Of a DNA stretch of 64,000 bases, positions 34,229-42,987 are shown piece by piece. The stretch comes from Hymenobacter sp. YC55 (GTDB lineage Bacteria; Bacteroidota; Bacteroidia; Cytophagales; Hymenobacteraceae), in contig NZ_JARNTX010000005.1 in the NCBI RefSeq assembly GCF_029433095.1, positions 265,790-329,789 of the forward strand, read 5' to 3'. A program made the translations under genes and the position numbers. Within the stretch, counting starts at the first letter, position 1. Each line of letters opens with the position of its first letter. Below the pieces are notes generated by a model, which was given only the letters and a program-made list of their open reading frames with translations, searched no databases and had not been told where the DNA came from.

Positions 34229-36493
34229 TTAACGGTTAGTGAAAGCGCGTAGGCGCAACGAATTGGTAAGTACCGACACCGAGCTTAGCGCCATAGCGCC
34301 GGCCGCCAGCATGGGCGAGAGCAGCCAGCCAAGCACCGGATACAGCAGCCCGGCCGCAATAGGAATGCCCAAGATGTTGTAGATAAAGGCAAAGAACAGG
34401 TTCTGCCGGATAGTGCGGATGGTTTGGCGCGACAACTCAATAGCTGTCACCACTCCATTCAAGTCCGAGCGCATCAGCGTGATGCCCGCCGCTTCCATGG
34501 CCACATCGGTTCCCGAACCAACGGCCAACCCGATATCGGCTTGGGCCAGCGCGGGCGCGTCGTTTATACCGTCGCCGACCATGGCTACTATTCGGCCTTC
34601 CATTTGCAGCTCTTTCACCTTGCCGGCTTTATCGCCGGGCAGCACTTCCGCGAAGTAGCGCTTAATGCCGACTTGGCTGGCTACTTGGGCTGCCGTCTGC
34701 GGGTTGTCGCCGGTCATCATCACTACTTCTATACCTAGTGCTTGCAGCTTTCGGATGGCCGCGGCCGACGTTTCGCGCACGGAATCGGCCACGCCAATCA
34801 GGGCTACGGCTTCGCCGGCTACGGCCGCGTACAGCACCGTTTTGGCTTGATCAAGCAGTTGTTCGGCTTGGGTGACGAGTTCCGGTGAAAGCGCCACGCC
34901 TTCGTCGGCCAGCAGGCGGCGGTTGCCAATAAGTACCGCTTGCCCGGCTACCGTAGCAGCGGCTCCCTTGCCTTCCACCGCCCGAAAACCCGTAGCCGAT
35001 ACTTTCGCCGCATGTTGCGCGTCGGCGTAGCGCACCACGGCTTCGGCCAACGGGTGCTCCGACTGCCGCTCTACGGCGGCTATGAGGTGCAACAGGTGCT
35101 TGGCATCTTGGCCAGGCGCTACGAAATCAGTCACGGCGGGCTGGCCGTTGGTGATGGTGCCGGTTTTGTCGAGCAGTACAGTGTTTACCTGGTAGGCCTT
35201 TTCCAGCGCCTCGGCATTGCGAATCAACACCCCGTGCTCGGCTCCCTTGCCCGTGCTAACCATGATGGCCGTGGGCGTGGCCAAGCCTAAAGCACAGGGG
35301 CAGGCAATGATGAGCACCGCCACAAAGTTGACCAATGCCAGCGGTAAGCGAGTTGCCACCGTGGCCAAATCAAACCACAGCACAAAGGTCAGGATGGCAA
35401 CGACTACCACCGTCGGCACGAAGATGGCACTGACTTTGTCGGCCAGGCGCTGGATGGGGGCACGGCTGCCTTGGGCATCTTCCACCAGCTTCACAATTCG
35501 CGAGAGCATGGTATCGGCGCCGACCTTGGTGACGCGGAAGCGGAACGAACCGGTCTTGTTGAGCGTGGCACCAAACACGGCGTCGCCCACCTTTTTTTCT
35601 ACGGGTAGGCTCTCACCAGTGAGCATGGCTTCGTCGAGCGAGGAATGGCCTTCCAGGATTACCCCGTCGGTAGCTACTTTCTCGCCGGGACGCACCACCA
35701 CGGTGTCGCCGAGCTGCACTTGCTCGATGGGCACATCCAGCTCCTGGCCGTTGGGGCGCACCACGCGCGCCGTTTTGACTTGCAAGCCCAACAGCGCTTT
35801 CATGGCAGCGGAGGTCTGCGTTTTGGCGCGCATTTCCATCACCTTACCAAGCAAAATTAGGGCAATGATGGTGGCGGTGGTGTCGTAATACACCTCGGGC
35901 ATAATGCCGCGGCTTGTAAAGAAACCCGGAACTACTGTCGCGGCCAGGCTGTACAGAAACGCCGCGCCCGTGCCCACGGCCACCAGTGTATCCATGTTGG
36001 CGGCCCGGTGCTTGAAGCCGTTCCAGGCCGATACATAGAATTCGCGGCCGCTGTAGAGCAACACCGGCAGCGTCAGCACAAGCAGCGTGTAGTTCAGCCA
36101 CTGCATGTTCACGCGCTGCATCAGGGCAGGCCAAAGCATGAGCATACTCAGCGGCATGATGACAATGGCTAAGCCCAAGGCCACCCAAAAGCGGCGCTTT
36201 AGCTTCTGGTAGGCTACCGCCTTTTGCCGGTCGATTTCTGCGTTGCGCTCGGCAGCGCTGGTATCCGGGACCCGCTCGATAACGCCGTAACCAGCCTTCA
36301 CCACGGCTTCTTTGAGGGTGGTAGGGGAGGCTTGGTCGGGCAGGTAGTGAACGGTAGCCTTTTCGGTCGCAAAATTCACCATGGCATTTTGCACGCCGGG
36401 TGTGCGGCTCAAGGACTTCTCCACGAAGGAAGCGCACGAGGCGCAGGTCATTCCTTCGATATCAAGCGTGGTGGTTTCAAGTTCGGGAGACAT
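34229..36493 (-). CDS. copA: Copper-translocating P1B-type ATPase
   Basis: This 754-residue inner-membrane pump uses ATP to export Cu(I) (or Ag(I)) from the cytoplasm. One N-terminal heavy-metal domain carries GMTCASCASF (C17, C20). The transmembrane metal site CPCALGLATP lies near residue 397 and the phosphorylation motif DKTGTIT near 440. The nucleotide-binding His-Pro pair is in SEHPLAEAV, and the hinge MVGDGINDAPAL is near 641. Eight membrane helices are expected and visible in outline. Its C-terminal Met/Ser-rich helix (AAGAMALSSVSVLTNSLRL) fits the Cu(I) subgroup. The first gene of a two-gene transcript with the cupredoxin, it is divergent from a Cys/His-rich exported protein. No CueR or CsoR gene is next to it. 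Confidence 0.95.
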   Translation of the reverse strand: MSPELETTTLDIEGMTCASCASFVEKSLSRTPGVQNAMVNFATEKATVHYLPDQASPTTLKEAVVKAGYGVIERVPDTSAAERNAEIDRQKAVAYQKLKRRFWVALGLAIVIMPLSMLMLWPALMQRVNMQWLNYTLLVLTLPVLLYSGREFYVSAWNGFKHRAANMDTLVAVGTGAAFLYSLAATVVPGFFTSRGIMPEVYYDTTATIIALILLGKVMEMRAKTQTSAAMKALLGLQVKTARVVRPNGQELDVPIEQVQLGDTVVVRPGEKVATDGVILEGHSSLDEAMLTGESLPVEKKVGDAVFGATLNKTGSFRFRVTKVGADTMLSRIVKLVEDAQGSRAPIQRLADKVSAIFVPTVVVVAILTFVLWFDLATVATRLPLALVNFVAVLIIACPCALGLATPTAIMVSTGKGAEHGVLIRNAEALEKAYQVNTVLLDKTGTITNGQPAVTDFVAPGQDAKHLLHLIAAVERQSEHPLAEAVVRYADAQHAAKVSATGFRAVEGKGAAATVAGQAVLIGNRRLLADEGVALSPELVTQAEQLLDQAKTVLYAAVAGEAVALIGVADSVRETSAAAIRKLQALGIEVVMMTGDNPQTAAQVASQVGIKRYFAEVLPGDKAGKVKELQMEGRIVAMVGDGINDAPALAQADIGLAVGSGTDVAMEAAGITLMRSDLNGVVTAIELSRQTIRTIRQNLFFAFIYNILGIPIAAGLLYPVLGWLLSPMLAAGAMALSSVSVLTNSLRLRAFTNR

Positions 36494-36862
36494 AACAAAT
36501 CAGCTAGATGGAGGCGTAGGGCCGCTTCAAACAAGCACGTGCTACACCAAGTAACCCTGCAAAGGAACTGCTCACAGCTACTCTGCGCGGTATGTAATCT
36601 TGAACAATAGTTACACAATTTGTAGTGCCCCTAGCCCCGCCAAAACGTTTATATAATTGCGCTTTGCTTATGCATAATTCTGCTCAGCAGGGGGCGGATA
36701 AAGCAGATCGGTAAGGCCTGAAAACAGCTTCTAGCACTACTCAATTGTTGTTTTGAAGACAAGTAGTTCCAGGCTAGAAACTTGATGCGTTGTTCCGGGG
36801 TTAAGAGGCAGTGAAGCACTTTTATCGAAAGTGCTCTACTTTCGCAGTAGAATTTGCCTGTC
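36494..36862. other. Divergent control region of the copper island
   Basis: This 369-bp gap lies between CopA (minus) and the Cys/His-rich gene (plus). It holds the inverted repeat at 36815-36835 and the near-consensus -7 element TACTTTCG at 36837-36844, about 20 bp before the ATG at 36863. No gene is seen. Confidence 0.5.
36815..36835. promoter_or_regulatory. 21-bp inverted repeat, candidate metal-responsive operator
   Basis: AGCACTTT (36815-36822) and AAAGTGCT (36828-36835) flank TATCG as perfect 8-bp arms. The repeat ends one base before the overlapping smaller repeat CTACT-TTCGC-AGTAG (36836-36850), which contains the -7-like TACTTTCG. An operator touching the -7 box is well placed for repression or MerR-like control of the rightward copper genes. 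Confidence 0.5.
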
Positions 36863-37339
36863 ATGTTTCGTAACCTGTTCCTATTCCGACGCTTGCTGGC
36901 GACGACCTTCTTGGTCGTCTTCGTCAACGTGTTTGTGGGGCAGTGCTGGTGTGCCGCCATGACTCCAGCCGCTACAGGCAAGGCATTGCTGGCTGACTGC
37001 CACATGAAGCCGGCCAAGCCGATGCCTGCCGGTTGCAAAATGCACGGTGGGGCTAAGGCTGGCCATGTGAAAGGCAAGACACACAATTCGCATAACTCTT
37101 CGGGCAAGCACGACTGCTGCAAGGACAGGTCTGTTTCATTGCTGAAGTCGCTGACTACGCCGGCCGAAAAGCATGTAGCTGTGCCAGTGCCTGCTTTATT
37201 GCCAGCGGCAGTGGAATTTCAGTTTCGTCCTATGGCTGGCCCTTGGGACCGGACGGCCAGCGTCTTGTTGGTGCCCCCGCGGCAGTTAAAACCCAAAATC
37301 CCCGACATCCGCATCTTCATTCAGTCCCTGACTGTCTGA
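36863..37339 (+). CDS. Cys/His-rich exported protein of the copper island
   Basis: This 158-residue protein has an N-terminal signal (MFRNLFLFRRLLATTFLVVF, cleavage near GQCWCA). A Met/His/Cys-rich segment follows (CHMKPAKPMPAGCKMHGG, then HNSHNSSGKHDCCKD). The tail ends KPKIPDIRIFIQSLTV. Eight Cys and many His and Met outside the membrane are typical of copper-binding periplasmic factors in Bacteroidota. I do not know a characterised homologue. I chose the ATG at 36863; an in-frame TTG at 36854 would add only three residues. Its position divergent from CopA and upstream of the other metal-binding genes supports a role in copper capture. Confidence 0.7.
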   Translation: MFRNLFLFRRLLATTFLVVFVNVFVGQCWCAAMTPAATGKALLADCHMKPAKPMPAGCKMHGGAKAGHVKGKTHNSHNSSGKHDCCKDRSVSLLKSLTTPAEKHVAVPVPALLPAAVEFQFRPMAGPWDRTASVLLVPPRQLKPKIPDIRIFIQSLTV

Positions 37340-37351
37340 TTGCTTCGACGC

Positions 37352-37405
37352 GCCAAGGCTCGCGCCGGCATGGCTTTGCTATGTCCGGGGCGGGCCTTGG
37401 CTTTT
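37352..37405 (+). terminator. Hairpin terminator after the Cys/His-rich gene
   Basis: GCCAAGGC (37352-37359) pairs with GCCTTGGC (37394-37401), with further partial GC pairing inside, and is followed by TTTTA. It lies just after the stop at 37339. Confidence 0.65.
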
Positions 37406-37710
37406 ATGCGTCCTCCTGGATGATCAGCCTCACTCCAGGCTCTGGTTTGCTTCAAGCATGAAGCCCTAGGGAGAGTGACTAACACCAAACTCTAGTGGCT
37501 TCATCTACCGTGTCTGTTGTCATGCGCGGTTCATCGAAGCATATCCTCCTAGAGTTACCCGCCTCTTCTGAAGAAGAGCTATAGGCCAATGGCTGCTATT
37601 TCTTTCTGGTTCAAGGCCAAGCCCTTTCCCTGAGGCTTCACGCCTCAAGTGAACCAGAACTAGGGGTGAGGATAGGCCCCCCGTTTCCCAATTTTTTCAA
37701 ATCCTGTTTT

Positions 37711-38652
37711 ATGAACCGCATTTTCGTTCATGCGCTGGCTGTTGCCAGCCTGTTTGCTGCTAGCTGCTCGTCCGATACTTCCAGCAGCCCCACCAACACT
37801 GTAACCGACGCCACCGAGGCTGGTGCCGCTGCCTCCGCGGAGCATGCGGGCGCCCATACCTATGCATGCCCCATGCACCCCGAAGTGACTAGCACTAAGC
37901 CGGGGGAAAAGTGCCCGAAGTGCGGCATGGACCTAGTACACAACGACGCGGTTTCCAACGGTAAGTCGTATCAGATGAAGTACGAGGCCACCCCCACGCA
38001 GCCGGTGGCGGGCCAGCCCGTTACGCTGGCTTTCACGCCGCAAGAAGTAGGTAACGAGAAAGCGCCGGTGCCGCTGGCCGTGGTGCACGAAAAGAAAATC
38101 CACCTCATCATCGTCAGCAAGGACCTCGCGCAGTTTCACCACGAGCACCCGGAGTTCTCCGCTGATGGCAATTACAAAGTGCCCTTCACCTTCAGCAAAG
38201 GCGGCGACTACGTGCTGTTCCAGGACTACACCCCCGATGGTAGCAGCCACCAGCTTGGCCGCCAGCCCATCACGGTGCAGGGCCCCAAATACACGCCCGT
38301 AAAGTTCACCAAAGACCAGATGCAGTGGCAGAAGGACGGCTACCAAGCCACTCTGTCGTTTGATAAAGCGCTGAAAGTAGGCCAGCTGCTCGGCATGAAG
38401 ATCAACATAACCAAAGGCGGCCAGCCGGTTACCGACCTCGACAACTACCTCGGCGCCCTCGGCCACGTGGTGGTCATCAGCGAAGACACCGATAAGTACC
38501 TGCACGTGCACCCCAACGACCAAGCCGACAAAGGCCCCAACATCGGCTTCAACACCAACTTCGAGGCGCCCGGCCTGTACCGCGTGTTCCTGCAGTTCAA
38601 CCACGCCGGTCAGATTCACACCGCCGACTTCACCATCCACGTCACTGCCTAG
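37711..38652 (+). CDS. Lipoprotein with heavy-metal-binding domain and His-rich periplasmic domains
   Basis: This 313-residue lipoprotein begins MNRIFVHALAVASLFAASCS with a lipobox Cys. Residues about 52-80 form a heavy-metal-binding (YHS-like) finger, YACPMHPEVTSTKPGEKC then PKCGMDL. The remainder seems to be two related beta-sandwich units. Each has a His cluster, HEKKIHLIIVSKDLAQFHHE then HPE, and LGHVVVISEDTDKYLHVHP. These are likely metal ligands. The ATG at 37711 is preferred over earlier in-frame codons because it gives a clean lipoprotein signal. It lies 36 bp upstream of a second metal-binding lipoprotein. It probably traps copper or a similar ion at the outer face of a membrane; the metal is inferred from context. 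Confidence 0.85.
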   Translation: MNRIFVHALAVASLFAASCSSDTSSSPTNTVTDATEAGAAASAEHAGAHTYACPMHPEVTSTKPGEKCPKCGMDLVHNDAVSNGKSYQMKYEATPTQPVAGQPVTLAFTPQEVGNEKAPVPLAVVHEKKIHLIIVSKDLAQFHHEHPEFSADGNYKVPFTFSKGGDYVLFQDYTPDGSSHQLGRQPITVQGPKYTPVKFTKDQMQWQKDGYQATLSFDKALKVGQLLGMKINITKGGQPVTDLDNYLGALGHVVVISEDTDKYLHVHPNDQADKGPNIGFNTNFEAPGLYRVFLQFNHAGQIHTADFTIHVTA

Positions 38653-38688
38653 CGCCTTCGTCCTCACTTGCAACCTGAACTCGCACAT

Positions 38689-39510
38689 ATGAAACTCTCT
38701 GCTTTTTCCTTTGCCGCTCTTGCTGGTGCCCTGCTGCTCGGCAGCTGCAACAGCAACCAACCTGCTGAAACAGGTGCCACGGCGGCTACCGGAGCCACAA
38801 CGACGGACACCGCTGCCAGCCACGGCGACATGGCAGGTATGGACCACTCCAGCATGAACCACGGGGCCAGCGCTACGGGCATGATGGCTCTGATGCACTC
38901 GATGATGGAGCAAATGAATGCCGAGAAGCCTGCTGGCAACATCGACCATGACTTCGCCCACATGATGATGGCCCACCATCAAGGGGCCGTGGATATGTCG
39001 GCGCTGGAACTTAAGGAAGGCAAGGACCCCACCTTGCGAGCTATGGCCGAGAAAATCAGTGCCGACCAGAAAAAGGAAATCCGTGACCTCGAAGCCATTG
39101 CCACCCGCCTCGACGGCGCGCCCACCAACTATAAGCCCGCTGACCCTACTGATCCATTCACCAGCGCCATGAAAAGCTCGATGGATGTCATGATGAAAGA
39201 CATGGGTACGAGCAGCGGCAACGTCGACCAGGACTACGCCATGCTGATGGTGCCTCACCACCAGAGCGCCGTGGATATGGCCAAGGCGGAGCTGGCGCAC
39301 GGCCGCGATACCAAGCTGAAGGAAATGGCGCAACAGATGATAACCGCGCAGCAAAAGGAAATCCAGCAGTTCAAGGACTGGCAGGCCAAAAACGCCAGCA
39401 AGCCCAAGGCCGAAGCAGCAGTATACGAGTGTCCCATGGGCGACGGTGGCCAAAGTAACGCCCCTGGCCAGTGTCCGAAGTGCGGCATGAACCTAGAGAA
39501 AAAGGCGTAA
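38689..39510 (+). CDS. Lipoprotein with two DUF305 domains and a C-terminal metal-binding finger
   Basis: This 273-residue lipoprotein (MKLSAFSFAALAGALLLGSC) has a Met/His-rich linker (HGDMAGMDHSSMNHG) and two DUF305 four-helix units. One has DFAHMMMAHHQGAVDMSAL; the other has DYAMLMVPHHQSAVDMAKAE. The C-terminus is a short heavy-metal-binding finger, YECPMGDGGQ, then GQCPKCGMNLEKK. In that finger the usual Met-His-Pro step of the family is replaced by Met-Gly-Asp, so one ligand is lost. DUF305 proteins often travel with copper resistance genes and are thought to bind copper through Met and His. The start is the ATG at 38689 because the lipobox follows it directly. It is probably cotranscribed with the preceding lipoprotein. 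Confidence 0.87.
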   Translation: MKLSAFSFAALAGALLLGSCNSNQPAETGATAATGATTTDTAASHGDMAGMDHSSMNHGASATGMMALMHSMMEQMNAEKPAGNIDHDFAHMMMAHHQGAVDMSALELKEGKDPTLRAMAEKISADQKKEIRDLEAIATRLDGAPTNYKPADPTDPFTSAMKSSMDVMMKDMGTSSGNVDQDYAMLMVPHHQSAVDMAKAELAHGRDTKLKEMAQQMITAQQKEIQQFKDWQAKNASKPKAEAAVYECPMGDGGQSNAPGQCPKCGMNLEKKA

Positions 39511-39661
39511 GTGCCATGCATTTACTTTCATAGCCATTGTGAGGCTTGATGCGCTCCTAGCTTACTCTCTACCTGATGGGCCATTATGAAGCGTGCTGCC
39601 AATGCATGACAATTCCTGAACACGCTCTTGCTGATAAAGAGCTACTTACTATTAGTCAACT

Positions 39662-40954
39662 GTGAGTTTTCATCGAAAACAAAACTGGTTAAGCCGTCTG
39701 GTACCCCTTCTCTTATGGAAAGGGGAACAGCTTTGGAGGGGTCCCGTGAGGTTCACGGTTCTGCTATTGCTCTTGGCTAGTCCAGCGCTGGCGCAGCGGG
39801 TGCCCGTGCATCTAGACAGCGCCGAGCAGCAGGCGTTGCGGTTGCATCCGCGGCTGCGCCAGTCAACGCAGGAAATCGAGGAGCAGCGGGCGTTGAAGCG
39901 AGGTAGCTTTGCCCCGGCCAATCCCGATTTCTTGTGGTCGGCGCCTACGGGCGAGCGGTGGGCGCCCGGCGTGGTGCAAACCATCGATTTGCCGAATGTG
40001 TACCGCAACCAGGCGCGGGCCGCGCAGGCGGGCATTGTGCTGGCTGAGCGGGGGCTGGACGTAAATCGGGCTACCGTCCGCCGCGACGTACGCTTGGCTT
40101 ACCTCGCGCTGCAATTTGCCGAAGCTCAAGTACGGCAGCTCACCTACCAAGACAGTTTGTTTCAGGCATTGCAGCAAGCCACCAACCGTCTGTACGCGGC
40201 CGGCGAGGTCACGGCCTTGCAGCGGGTGAGTACCGAAGCGGAAGCCCGGCAAGTGCGTAATCAGCTCGAACAAGCCACAGTGGATCAGCGCTCGGCGCAA
40301 CGGCGGCTTGGCTTACTACTTGGCCAGCCCAACGCCGACCTGGCGGTGGATACCGACCTGCGGCAAACCGGCCCCGAACTGGCCCGCACCGGAGCCGAGC
40401 TATTGGGAACTCTCTCCAACCAGGATAGTGCTGCAGTGGCGCTAAGCCCTACGTTAGCCTACTACAGCCAAAACGTGACGCTCAGCCAGTCCGGCATCAG
40501 TCTGGTGCGCGCCCGCCGGACGCCAGCTCTGACGGTGGGATACCAAAACCAGGCGTTTGAAAATTCGCCCTTCAAGTACCGCCTACAGTTTGGTGTGTCA
40601 TTGCCAATCTGGTTTTGGACGTACCGCTCGCAATTGCAGGCCGCCACGGCCCGTAGCAAGGCGGCGCAGGCACAACTGCAAGTGCAGCGCCTTGAACTCG
40701 GCACTCAATACCAGCAGGCCCTGGCCGATACGCGCAAGTTTGCTTCCTCGCTCAGCTACTACGAGCAAACCGGCCTGCCTCAATCTAGCGCCATCATCAG
40801 CCAGTCGCAGCGCCTGTTTCGGGCTGGCGAAATCAGCTATTTGGTGCTGATTCAGAGCCTGAACCAAGCGTTTACCATCCAGAATACCTACCTGACCACC
40901 ATTCGGGACTACCGTCAGGCCATTGTTGAACTTAACTACCTGCGCGGACAATAA
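39662..40954 (+). CDS. TolC-family outer-membrane efflux protein (CusC/CzcC type)
   Basis: This 430-residue outer-membrane factor forms the exit channel of a tripartite metal pump. The signal peptide core is VRFTVLLLLLASPALAQ. The frame has no suitable ATG: GTG codons at 39662 and 39746 are both possible, and the second gives a tighter signal peptide (402 aa). Two internal repeats of long helices are visible (LRQSTQEIEEQRALKRG and LQFAEAQVRQLTYQDSLFQA; later LQVQRLELGTQYQQALADTR), as in TolC proteins. Its stop overlaps the next gene's ATG by one base (40954), so the efflux genes are translationally coupled. The pump partners follow directly. Confidence 0.88.
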   Translation: MSFHRKQNWLSRLVPLLLWKGEQLWRGPVRFTVLLLLLASPALAQRVPVHLDSAEQQALRLHPRLRQSTQEIEEQRALKRGSFAPANPDFLWSAPTGERWAPGVVQTIDLPNVYRNQARAAQAGIVLAERGLDVNRATVRRDVRLAYLALQFAEAQVRQLTYQDSLFQALQQATNRLYAAGEVTALQRVSTEAEARQVRNQLEQATVDQRSAQRRLGLLLGQPNADLAVDTDLRQTGPELARTGAELLGTLSNQDSAAVALSPTLAYYSQNVTLSQSGISLVRARRTPALTVGYQNQAFENSPFKYRLQFGVSLPIWFWTYRSQLQAATARSKAAQAQLQVQRLELGTQYQQALADTRKFASSLSYYEQTGLPQSSAIISQSQRLFRAGEISYLVLIQSLNQAFTIQNTYLTTIRDYRQAIVELNYLRGQ

Positions 40955-41559
40955 TGAAGAATCTGCTTTTGCTGCTGCTCGCGTTGCTGCTGGCTACTGG
41001 CGCACGCGCCCACGGCGGCGAAGACCACGGCGACGCCCAACCAAACGCCGGCCCGGTGGCTACCACATTTTCCGTAGCGGCACTGTCCGAAAAGTTCGAA
41101 CTGCTGTTGCGCTACGAGCCCCTGGAAAAAGGTCAGGACGCCGATATGCGCCTGTTCGTGTCGGATTATGCTACCAACGCGCCTATTAAAGGCGCGAAAA
41201 TAACTGTAACCTGCCCAGAAGCTACCGATCTGAAGTTTGCGGTTACGGAAAAGTCGGCGGGCTCCTATTTGGTGGAAGGCGCTTTTCCAGCTAATCAGAA
41301 ATACAGCTTGGCCGTGCAAATCGTGGCCGGCGACCAAGCCGACTTGATGCTGCTTTCCGGCCTGGAAGTGGGCAAAAAGCTGCCCGCGGCGGCGCCCCTA
41401 GCGGCAACTCCTTCTCTGTTCTCGTCCTGGAAAAACGTGTTGCTGCTGCTTGGGGCCTTCGCCCTCGGCATTGTTTTGACGGCGTTGTTTCTGCGTCGGC
41501 GGCGCGTTGAGGCGCCCGTGTCCACCACTTCACCTGTTGTGTATGAAAACCAAGCATAA
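40954..41559 (+). CDS. Exported, C-terminally anchored protein of the efflux operon
   Basis: This 201-residue protein has a signal peptide (LLLLLLALLLATGARA). The mature N-terminus HGGEDHGDAQPNAG is rich in His and acidic residues. A beta-sandwich of the FixH/carboxypeptidase-regulatory type follows (YEPLEKGQDADMRLFVSD; GSYLVEGAFPANQKY). One C-terminal membrane helix (WKNVLLLLGAFALGIVLTAL) precedes a short basic cytoplasmic tail. It starts inside the stop codon of the TolC gene and its 3' end overlaps the adaptor gene by 17 bp. The adaptor has almost the same mature N-terminus (HDGEDHGATAQPNAG), suggesting both bind the same metal. I do not know a characterised homologue. It is probably an accessory metal chaperone of the pump. 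Confidence 0.8.
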   Translation: MKNLLLLLLALLLATGARAHGGEDHGDAQPNAGPVATTFSVAALSEKFELLLRYEPLEKGQDADMRLFVSDYATNAPIKGAKITVTCPEATDLKFAVTEKSAGSYLVEGAFPANQKYSLAVQIVAGDQADLMLLSGLEVGKKLPAAAPLAATPSLFSSWKNVLLLLGAFALGIVLTALFLRRRRVEAPVSTTSPVVYENQA

Positions 41560-42691
41560 GCTACTTGCCGCTATGGGTGCCCTGGCCTTGGGTATGGTCG
41601 TGCTACTGCCCCCACCCGCGCCCCTGTGGGCCCACGATGGTGAAGACCACGGCGCTACCGCCCAACCAAACGCCGGTGCCGCTATGACCGATGCCGTGCT
41701 GTTGCCAAAGGAAAGCCAGTTTTTGTTTGGTGTACGGACGGCCTTGGCCAACTACTCCACTACCTACAACCGCCTGACCTTGTACGGTACGGTATCGGCC
41801 GCCAACGGGGGAGAAGGCCGGGTGGTAGTGCCCCAAACCGGGCGCATCGTGCGCTTGGACGCGCGGGTAGGCCAGGCGGTGCGTGCCAGCCAGGTGCTAG
41901 CCGTTGTTGATCAAACACTGGATGCCACGCAGCAAATCGGGTTGGCTACGGAGCGGGCCAATGCGCAAGCCGAGCTGCGGGCCGCTCAACAAGACTACGC
42001 CCGCCTGCAAACCATAGCCGATATTGCCGCCCGCAAAGACGTAGTGGCGGCCGAATTGCGCCTGCGCCAGGCTCGGCAGAACGCCACTATTCTTAACGGG
42101 CAGGCCCGCACCCGCCGCGTGAGCATTACGTCCCCCATCAGCGGCACTGTAGATGTGTTTACCCTCGCTGTGGGTCAGCAAGTCAACCAGGGCGACGAGC
42201 TATTTCGGGTGCTAAACCCCGGCAAGTTGCGCGTGGAAGCGCAGGTATTTGCCCAAGACCTGGAAAAGCTTCCGGCCAACGCCCAGTTCATGGTTGAAGG
42301 CCTGCAAGGCCAACAAGGCAGCGCCCCAGCGCGGCTGGTAGTATTTAGCAACACGGTTAACCCCGTCAACCAAGCGCGCCAACTGATTCTGGAACTCGAT
42401 AACGCCGGCAGCAACCTGTTCCGGGCCGGGCAGGCCGTCAACGTGCAGGTAATGGGCGCTGGCAGTAGCGGCAAAAAAGAGCTGGTAGTGCCCACCTCGG
42501 CCCTCACCGACCTCAACGGCAAGCCCGTGGTGTTTGTGCACAGCGCGCCTGAAACTTTCAAAATTCGCTACGTGCAACCGGGCTCAGCCAATGGCCAGCA
42601 AACCGTGCTGCTCGCCGGCGAAGTCAACGAAAACGACCGGGTGGTGAGCGTGGGTACTTACCAATTGAAGTCCATCTACCTAAATCAGTAA
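41543..42691 (+). CDS. RND efflux periplasmic adaptor (CusB/CzcB type)
   Basis: This 382-residue membrane-fusion protein links the inner-membrane pump to the outer-membrane channel. A signal peptide ends near APLWA; the mature N-terminus HDGEDHG is His-rich. Barrel-sandwich halves (GRIVRLDARVGQAVRASQVL and RRVSITSPISGTVDVFTLAV) flank a helical hairpin (ATERANAQAELRAAQQDY). Then come a beta-barrel (LRVEAQVFAQDLEKLP) and the membrane-proximal domain. The ATG at 41543 starts inside the preceding gene and gives a proper signal peptide, better than the earlier in-frame codon at 41507. The gene fits a CusCFBA-like order, with the small protein just upstream in the position of a chaperone. Confidence 0.9.
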   Translation: MKTKHKLLAAMGALALGMVVLLPPPAPLWAHDGEDHGATAQPNAGAAMTDAVLLPKESQFLFGVRTALANYSTTYNRLTLYGTVSAANGGEGRVVVPQTGRIVRLDARVGQAVRASQVLAVVDQTLDATQQIGLATERANAQAELRAAQQDYARLQTIADIAARKDVVAAELRLRQARQNATILNGQARTRRVSITSPISGTVDVFTLAVGQQVNQGDELFRVLNPGKLRVEAQVFAQDLEKLPANAQFMVEGLQGQQGSAPARLVVFSNTVNPVNQARQLILELDNAGSNLFRAGQAVNVQVMGAGSSGKKELVVPTSALTDLNGKPVVFVHSAPETFKIRYVQPGSANGQQTVLLAGEVNENDRVVSVGTYQLKSIYLNQ

Positions 42692-42987
42692 TGGCTGAGT
42701 TGTATGTCGCTACGCGTGACGCGACACTTGGCTTCACCAATCTTCGGTTCGCGCCTCGTCGATGAATGATTGGCCTATAGCAGGTTCGGTGTCGAAGGAT
42801 GTAGCGCGAAGCCTGAGCTTCGCGAATCGTGAAACAATAAATAACCGCGCCATAACAACCTCGTGCACCAATACGCGAAGCTCAGGCTGCGCGCTACAGC
42901 TAAATAATCAACCTCAGCCACGACGAGATAGAATTGCTCGTCTCTACGCCCTGAGTATACATACCGAATACGAACAGCTCCAATACT
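42692..42987. repeat. Intra-operon gap carrying a 24-bp inverted repeat
   Basis: This unusually long gap in an otherwise overlapping operon holds arms GTAGCGCGAAGCCTGAGCTT+CGCG (42801-42824) and their inverted copy at 42874-42897, with one mismatch in 24 bp. A smaller repeat GACGAG...CTCGTC follows near 42924-42942. The arrangement resembles a short mobile or REP-like palindromic element, since no transposase is present. It may make an mRNA hairpin between the adaptor and pump genes. Confidence 0.6.

Noticed and set aside
37933..39453. 506-aa open frame on the minus strand
   Set aside because: It runs opposite to two lipoprotein genes with clear lipoboxes and metal-binding motifs; its own product is low-complexity Val/Gly/His without a domain.
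42692..42987. Insertion sequence
   Set aside because: The inverted repeats enclose only about 50 bp and there is no transposase or target duplication that I can see.
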